Assembly: GCA_020631735.1 (NCBI GenBank) | Contig: CM036199.1 | Location: forward strand, 14,972,834 to 15,036,833 | Length of the DNA stretch: 64,000 bases | From: Saccharum officinarum | Taxonomy: Eukaryota; Streptophyta; Magnoliopsida; Poales; Poaceae | Reading direction: 5' to 3' | Shown: positions 57,833 to 64,000 of the stretch, in pieces | Layout of the letters: each line of letters opens with the position of its first letter | Position numbering within the stretch: position 1 is the stretch's first letter | Translations under genes and position numbers: made by a program | Notes under the pieces: model-generated | Told to the model about the DNA's origin: nothing | The model's input: only the letters and a program-made list of their open reading frames with translations | Databases searched by the model: none

Positions 57833-59795
57833 GGCTTTTCACCAACTACGAACCCTCCTAACCTCGGCTCCGGTTTTGGCGCAACCGGATATCGAGAAAC
57901 CTTTTGATGTTTACTGTGATGCCTCAGGCATAGGTTGGAGGTGTTTGATGCAGGAAGGCCGAGTAATTGCATATACTTCCCGACAACTTCGGAAGCATGA
58001 GGTGAATTATCCAACGCATGACTTAGAACTGGCTGCAGTTGTTCATGCTTTGAAAGTATGGCGGCATTATCTGCTGGGAAATGTCTGCAATATCTAACCG
58101 ATCATAAAAGCCTCAAATACATCTTCACTCAACCCGAGTAAATATGCGTCAGAGAAGATGGCTCGAGTTGATTAAAGATTATAATCTTCAAGTACCTATC
58201 ACCCAGGCAAGGCAAATGTGGTTGCGGACGCTTTAAGCCGTAAGTCTCATTGCCATTCCTTAATTGAAACTGATTTTACCATCTCCCTGTACATCGGCAG
58301 TCCTGTACAACATCACTGTCAGTGGTACTCTCAGAAATAGAATTATTGAGCTCCAAAAGACTGATCCGGGTATCTTTCACATAAAACGGAAGATGAATGA
58401 AGGAGAGACTAAGCATTTCTGGTTAGATGACGAAGGTGTGCTGTGGTTTAAGGATAGGTTAGTGGTACCTAAGGACCGAGAGCTTAGAGATCAGATCCTG
58501 TCCGAAGCACATTCGTCCAAGTTGTCCATCCATCCTGGTAGTAATAAGATGTATTATGATTTGAAGCCACTTTATTGGTGGACCAAGATGCGGAAAGAGA
58601 TAGCTGCATATGTTGCTAGATGTGACACCTGTTGCAGAGTTAAAGCTGTGCACATGAAAGCTGGGCTACTTCAGCCACTTTCCATTCCAGGCTGGAAATG
58701 AGAAGAGATAAGTATGGATTTCATTGTTGGTCTTCCTCCTACTGTCAAAAATCATAATTCCATCTGGGTAATTGTGGATCGTTTGACCAAATCAGCTCAC
58801 TTCATTCCAGTTAGAGTGGACTATCGTCCCACTGACTATGCTGAGTTGTACTTCAATCAGATAGTCCGGCTTCATGGGATACCTCGTACTATCATATCTG
58901 ACCGTGGTCCCCAGTTCACTGCTCGCTTTTGGGAGCATTTGCATCACCTTTTGGGAACCAAGTTAGTGAGAAGCTCTGCTTATCACCCCCAGACATCGGG
59001 TCAGACAGAACGAGTTAACCAAATCTTGGAAGATCTGTTGCGAGCATGCGTCATTTCATCCAAGGGTTCTTGGGAAAAATGGTTACCTTTAGCCGAATTC
59101 TCGTACAATAACAGTTATCAAGAGAGTATTAAGATGGCCCCATTCGAAGCTTTGTACGGTCGAAAGTGTCAAACTCCACTAAACTGGTAGAAGCTGGGGA
59201 AAGAAGGTATTATGGCATTGATTTTGTCCAGGAAGCCGAGGAACAAGTCCGTACCATCCAGAAACACATGGCTGCAGCACAAGCGAGACAGAAAAGCTAT
59301 GCGGATCGTCGTAGAAAACCACTCGAATTTGAAGTTGGAGACTTCGTTTATTTGAAAGTTTCCCCAATGAAGAGTGTCCAACGTTTTGGTGTTAAGCGGA
59401 AACTTGCACCAAGATACGTGGGTCCTTTCCAGATCATAGGCAAGAGTGGAGCTGTTGCGTACAAAATCCAGTTGCCTCCTGAGATGAGAGCCATATTCAA
59501 CGTTTTCCATGTATCTCAGCTCAAAAAGTGTCTTCGGGTTCCTGAGGAACAAGTTCCTTTAGGTGATATCAGGCTGGAATCCGACCTAACCTATGAAGAA
59601 AAGCCAGTCCGAGTGATCGATACTCAGGAACGAGTAACTAGAAGTAAAGTGGTTAAGTGGTACAAAGTGATGTGGAGTAATCAGGGAAGTGAGAGTGATG
59701 CTACGTGGGAACGGGAGGATTATTTGCGGGATGGTTATAAAGAATTCTATGAAAAATGGTACGCTTTCCAAATCTCGGGACGAGATTTTTTATAA
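57833..59795 (+). pseudogene. Gypsy RNase H-integrase-chromodomain (broken frames)
   Basis: RNase [13 protein letters not shown] near 57902 and [33 protein letters not shown] up to 58075. The frame then breaks near 58090; the block ANVVADALSRKSH near 58209-58247 closes RNase H. Integrase zinc site: HPGSNKMYYDLK...ARCDTCCRVKA near 58530-58645. Catalytic core: MDFIVGLP (58714), DRGPQFTARFWEHL near 58900, and the Glu in QTERVNQILEDLLRA near 59005. TGA at 58699-58701 replaces a probable Trp just before the core, and a base is missing near 59187. A chromodomain (VVKWYKVMWSNQGSES, ATWEREDYLRDGYKEFYEKW) lies at about 59645-59760. Chromodomains of this class are thought to steer integration to heterochromatin. 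Confidence 0.9.
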
Positions 59796-59806
59796 GGGGG
59801 GAGGGC
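59794..59806 (+). other. Gypsy polypurine tract
   Basis: AAGGGGGGAGGGC ends directly before the LTR start TGTAACAC and lies about 30 bases after the chromodomain. Confidence 0.85.
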
Positions 59807-60699
59807 TGTAACACTTCAAGTGTTTAGTCCTTAATTGCATTGCATTTGCATGGCATAAGCATAAGCATGCATCATTCATGTTTGTTATTTTATGTGATGC
59901 AACACATGTGATTATTCTAGGGTTTGTTTGATTTATTTCATGAAGTATTTGATAGTTGGTGTAACAAAAAGGTAAGGTAGCCAATCATGACCTACAACAC
60001 CTTAGTTATACTTAGGGTAACATTTGCAACAAGGTTCATGTTGACCAAAATTACAAATTTGCCCTCCAAGAGAAGTTTGACCACCATTTGACCCTAGAAG
60101 GCTCTAGTTTGACCAATTAAAAAGTCTAATTTAGAGACCTTGCATGGAAGAGCACCCTTAAGTAAAGTTGTAGAGAATTTCATGAGGAACAAAAGTTCTA
60201 ATATGGCCATCTCATGAAAATGACCAGAGCATGCTCAAAAATGGCCCACAAGTCAGCTTGAGTGGTGATCAACACTTAGAAAAAAATTCTAAGTCTGGAA
60301 ATTGGACTTTTCAGTTTCACTGTACCTCACTTTAGCAACTTGTAACTCACAAACCAGGCCAAACCAGTCCTGAGCCAATTGACAAAGTTGTTGTCCACAT
60401 ATAGCTCTACAACATTGTCAATATCACCATCACCTGGTTCTCAATAGTTTAGGAGATATATTGTGTCGTGAAATAGGGTTTCAGTCGGCTTAGTGACTGA
60501 AACTAGGTTTCAGTTTCTAAGTGCACCACTTTGGAGCTCTGTAGTTTCAAATCTAGGCTGAACCAGCCCAAACTCCAATTGACAAACTTGTTGTCCTCAC
60601 ATAGCTCTACAAATTGATGTTGTCATCTTGGACCAAATCGCGCTGTTTGGAAGATAATCAGCGTCAAACTTGCACTGACAGTCACCGTTCGGCCTCATC

Positions 60700-61690
60700 G
60701 GTCAGTCGACATCGCCATTCAGTCGGACAGCTGCCCACGTCGTGGCGCTCGGGCAGAGCCGGTGGCCGCGTGGCGCTTGCGCCCTGCCATCGCCTCCATG
60801 TCGCAAGCACCCGCGCGGTCGTGAAGTCGGGGCCGACACCTCCACCCACACTCGCGCTCACTCTTCTCTCCTTCACTCTCGCTCTGGCCGGGTTCACCGA
60901 GGCGGAAAACGGAGGCGCCATTGCCGCCGTAGCCCGCCCCGTGCTTGTGCAAGCTCACCGTCGCACCACCGTCCTCCAAATCCCGTCCACCGCTCCACCA
61001 GCATCCCCTCCACCTCCTCTAACCGTTGCTTGACCGGATTGTGTAGAGGTGAGGGCGAATTTCGGTTTCCGCCACCGTGAGTCCTCGCCGGCGCACTGTC
61101 CGCGCGGCGGCTCACCGTGGCTAGCTCCCTACGGTCATCCTCCATTCCCACTAGTATATGTTTTGGGTTCCGGGTCGGGTAGAGAAGCCTAGGTGATGAT
61201 GTTACCGGATGGGATGGCCGGTACACGTCGGAACACCGTCGTGCGTCGCCGCGCCATGGCCGCCGGTGCGGTGCTCACGCGGCCAGCGGCACTCGCTCCA
61301 CCTCCGTCCTTTTCCGTGGCATGGAGAGGTCCGCCATGTCCTCAGGAAGCCGTAGCACACCTCACTTAGGTCCCTGACCCCCGGAGCTCGCCGGACCACC
61401 ACCGGGTGCTGCCTCCGAGCCGCGGTCGCCATGGCCGTCGTAGCTAGGGTGGGATAGGTTCAGCAAATCTAGGTTTGGTCGATGCGGGGAGTCACGGGGA
61501 AGCCGTTGGTGCTCCTTTCGTCGCCGGAGGCGCCGTCGTCGGCGAGCTTGAGCTCGCCGGAGTCGCGGCCGTCTTCCCCCTTTCGCTCTCTCTCTCTGGC
61601 CTGCGGGCCCGCACTGTCAGCGCCGCGCGCGCGCGGGCGGGCGCCGAGGCAGGCCGCGCGCTGGCTGGGCCGCGCTAGCAAGCCGGGCCG
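60700..61690 (+). promoter_or_regulatory. GC-rich, leader-like island within the gypsy LTR
   Basis: About 1 kb of GC-rich sequence inside an AT-rich LTR, with CT-rich leader-like stretches (CACTCTTCTCTCCTTCACTCTCGCTC) and a donor-like CACC|GTGAGTCC near 61077. It may be the promoter/R region with a first exon. Overlapping open frames on both strands are GC shadows. Confidence 0.4.
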
Positions 61691-63107
61691 GCCCAGTTTC
61701 AAATGGGATTTATTTCATTTCTTTATTTTGTCACAGTTTTAAGTAAGATTTGAGAAAATGAAGATCTAGGGTTTTACTTGCCCAAAAATTATGAGATAAA
61801 TTTTGTTAGGATCTACATGATGTGTAGTATTTTAGAAAAATATAAATCTGGAATGTGATGTTTAATTTCTAGGAGAATGTAATAGATCCTTTAAATGTGT
61901 TTTGGAATGCAAGCAAATTTGTTAAATTTATAACTTGAGCTGTAGTGTTCCATAAATCATGAAATTTGGTGGTTAGGCTAATTTATGCTTGCCCTAGCTC
62001 TGGTAAAAATTTGGGCAGAAGTGCTTAAGTTTTTTTCAAGTTATAATGCTATCTTGTTATTTTAGGAAATGCTTAAATGAATTTTTGTAATTTTTCTACA
62101 TGTGCAATGTTCATATAAATTTTTGGAGAATGTCTTGGTACCCTAGAGTGTCCAATAAAATTTATAAATCTGTTGTTTGACACTTTTTACTATGCTTTGT
62201 TATTTATACAAAAATCAGCCTTTTGGGCTTGTGAATTTTGTTCAGAGAGTTTCTGTGAATAAAACTTGTTCAAATTTTTACTGTGGTCTCTTTTTGGGTC
62301 AGAGAGTCCCCTGTAATTTTTGTAGAATTTTAGGAGCAGTTTACATATATGTTTGAAATTCCACTTAATTACTTAAGTAAATTAAGAAATGAGTTTAAAT
62401 AAATATTCTAGGTGGGCACACCTTACTTTCTGGTGTTTTTGTGACATTTGTGAACTTGTAGTAGTATTAGTTTGGTCTTAGAGAATGTTTGTCACATCAA
62501 TAAATATTTAACCTTTACAATTTTAGGTTTTCTGGACAGCTGATAGTAATTCTAGGTTTGACCTTGGTAAAGGTGGTTGCTGAAAAACTTGTAAATACCA
62601 AAGTTGTAGTAAAACTTGTAAATGAGCTTGTGTCAAAATTTGGGAGCATTTGGCTTAGTAGTTTGAGAGTTACTGTTGTTTAAAGTGGCAGTTCAAAATC
62701 TGCTACTCTCTGTTTTGAGAGGACAGATTCTGGAACTTGTGAAGTTTAACATGGAAAACTTAGGAGTTTGGAGTTGAGGTCTGAGAATGAATTGTAGTGC
62801 ATTTCTTAGGCTTTCCAGATTGTCTTAGATCATATCTTTTGGAATTGTAAATCTTCAGTTGTGATAAAAACAAGTAGCTGCTGTCCAGAATGCTTACTGT
62901 GGTGTTTTGCTGATTGATATGGTGTATTATCCTAAGACATGCTACTTTTGTAATTGTTAGGTGTTAGGGCCTTAACTGAGGATGAGCAGCTTTATCTTAG
63001 GTTAAGTAGATTAGGTGAGTACTTCTCTACTGGAGAAGAGATTTGCACGTACTAATAAAATAACTTGAATAGAGTATTTTATTCTGAAATGCATTTCCTT
63101 CCGAGCA

Positions 63108-63385
63108 TGTTGCACCCATTTATGCATCCATTATATTTATTGTGCATTCATGCAATAGGTGCACCGGAGGGGGTAACACTCCTCGAATTCGAGCCTGTGA
63201 TTCCGGAGGAGGACCAGGAGCAGCAGGAGCCCGAGGATCCAGCAGGCGAAGGAGTGCCCGCAGACGACCTTCCTGAGTGCCCGGACCACCGGCCTTCAAC
63301 TTTTCTGAAAGGCAAGCCCCGGTGCATGCTGAACCCATCGTTTTATAAATATATCTTGAGTACTTTTAATTGTTTATTGCATTAA
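63108..63385 (+). other. Coding-like LTR segment, second copy
   Basis: Identical by eye to 10-288, including the acceptor-like TTCATGCAATAG and the acidic Pro/Glu-rich frame. Preservation in both copies fits recent transposition and does not by itself show selection. Confidence 0.4.
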
Positions 63386-64000
63386 GTTCTAGGAGTTATA
63401 TGAAAACACTTGCTGCATTGTACCTGTCCTTGTCCAGATATCGTACTTAAATCCTATATTAGGTTTAGGCACGTGTCGATGCTTAGCCCTGCTTAGTACG
63501 GTAGAAGTCGGGTGATTTCCGGTCATCCGCGAGATATAGGACTGGGTCGTGAGTGGCTTATGGCTATCGTGATGGAACCATGCTTTAAAATGAAGTTGAG
63601 ACCGGGCGGGAGTTCGATGGTACAGCCGCAAGACACTTCACGTCTTGGGTGTGGAGCCATGCCCGTCTGAGTCGTTTAAGGACCGATTCGCTGTACGTCC
63701 TTGAGTCATGTTGAACGCAGTCTAACACTTAGTTGGCCGGATAAGTCGTTCCGACCGTGAAGCCGAGTAATGTGGTTCAGGCCGGGAATCGAATGGTAGG
63801 TTGCTTCTTGGAGGAGAGAAAGGATGTGCTTGGGGACATTGGCGTGAGACCAAGGGGGGGTTAGAGTCCCTATCACCTGGCAGAGTGTCGCCCTTGGGGT
63901 CGCGACATCATTCGGACCCGCGATTCCTGAATCATATGAAACGGTGGCTTGTGCGACCCTGGTAGGGGCCTGCGCGGTGAGTGTTAGAAATACCCCTCCA

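Larger units (their letters stand above)
57833..64000 (+). mobile_element. Gypsy chromovirus, copy 2 (3' part)
   Basis: RNase H, integrase and chromodomain are followed by a PPT and a 3' LTR that leaves the window. It is the same family as copy 1: 63099-64000 equals 1-902 almost exactly. Confidence 0.92.
59807..64000 (+). repeat. Gypsy copy 2, 3' LTR (first 4194 of ~5009 bp)
   Basis: Starts TGTAACACTTCAAG. It contains a ~190-base internal repeat (CCAATTGACAAAGTTGTTGTCC near 60378 and CCAATTGACAAACTTGTTGTCC near 60577), a GC island at 60700-61690, AT-rich DNA to 63090, and then the segment shared with 1-902. Confidence 0.92.

Overview
The window is plant nuclear DNA from a grass, most likely an Andropogoneae-type genome (sorghum, sugarcane or Miscanthus relatives; inferred, not proven). 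The reasons are intron-containing, GC-rich cereal-style genes; grass Stowaway MITEs; an Au-type SINE; a SIRE/Maximus-like copia element; and Tekay/Del-type gypsy chromovirus elements. Two runs of exactly 100 N mark scaffold gaps, and many differences between repeat copies are one-base homopolymer indels, so some frameshifts may be assembly error.

Layout. 1-7074: a gypsy chromovirus, entered inside its 5' LTR, with PBS, an extra leader ORF, broken gag-protease and RT, a gap, then the end of its 3' LTR. It sits inside the 5' LTR of a copia element (7075-19690) whose pol ORF is open (10335-13559) and whose env-like frame (15167-17632) is interrupted only by amber codons. 19691-23500: AT-rich DNA with a LINE remnant, a degenerate minisatellite, a MITE and a small retroposon. 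23757-25595: an aldo-keto reductase gene of three exons with a one-base frame break and a hAT MITE in intron 2. 26775-35024: a long (TA)n tract, a second copy of the LINE remnant, and a ~0.5 kb tandem duplication whose first copy holds a solo LTR and a hAT transposon. 35455-36744: a glutamate decarboxylase gene that has lost the segment carrying the PLP-binding lysine. 36846-40603: Stowaway elements and a retroposon with a perfect 15-bp target duplication. 40911-41582 (-): an OVATE family protein gene. 42180-45873: a minus-strand retroposon, a SINE and a small CACTA element. 47826-49324: a DUF3537 membrane protein gene, followed at once by Ac/Ds-like DNA. 51321-52205 (-): a DUF1644 zinc-binding protein gene with an in-frame amber. 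55887-57732: a minus-strand copia LTR. 57833-64000: a second gypsy element of the first family (RNase H, integrase, chromodomain, then a ~5 kb LTR cut by the window end).

The five host loci are unrelated in function and are separated by transposon clusters. The most striking signal is in the gypsy leader: an ORF that begins, directly after a splice-acceptor consensus, with a near-copy of the histone H3 tail (MARTKRTARKSTG). It is followed, one base out of frame, by a coiled coil and a strongly acidic tail. The same element family carries a C-terminal chromodomain on its integrase.
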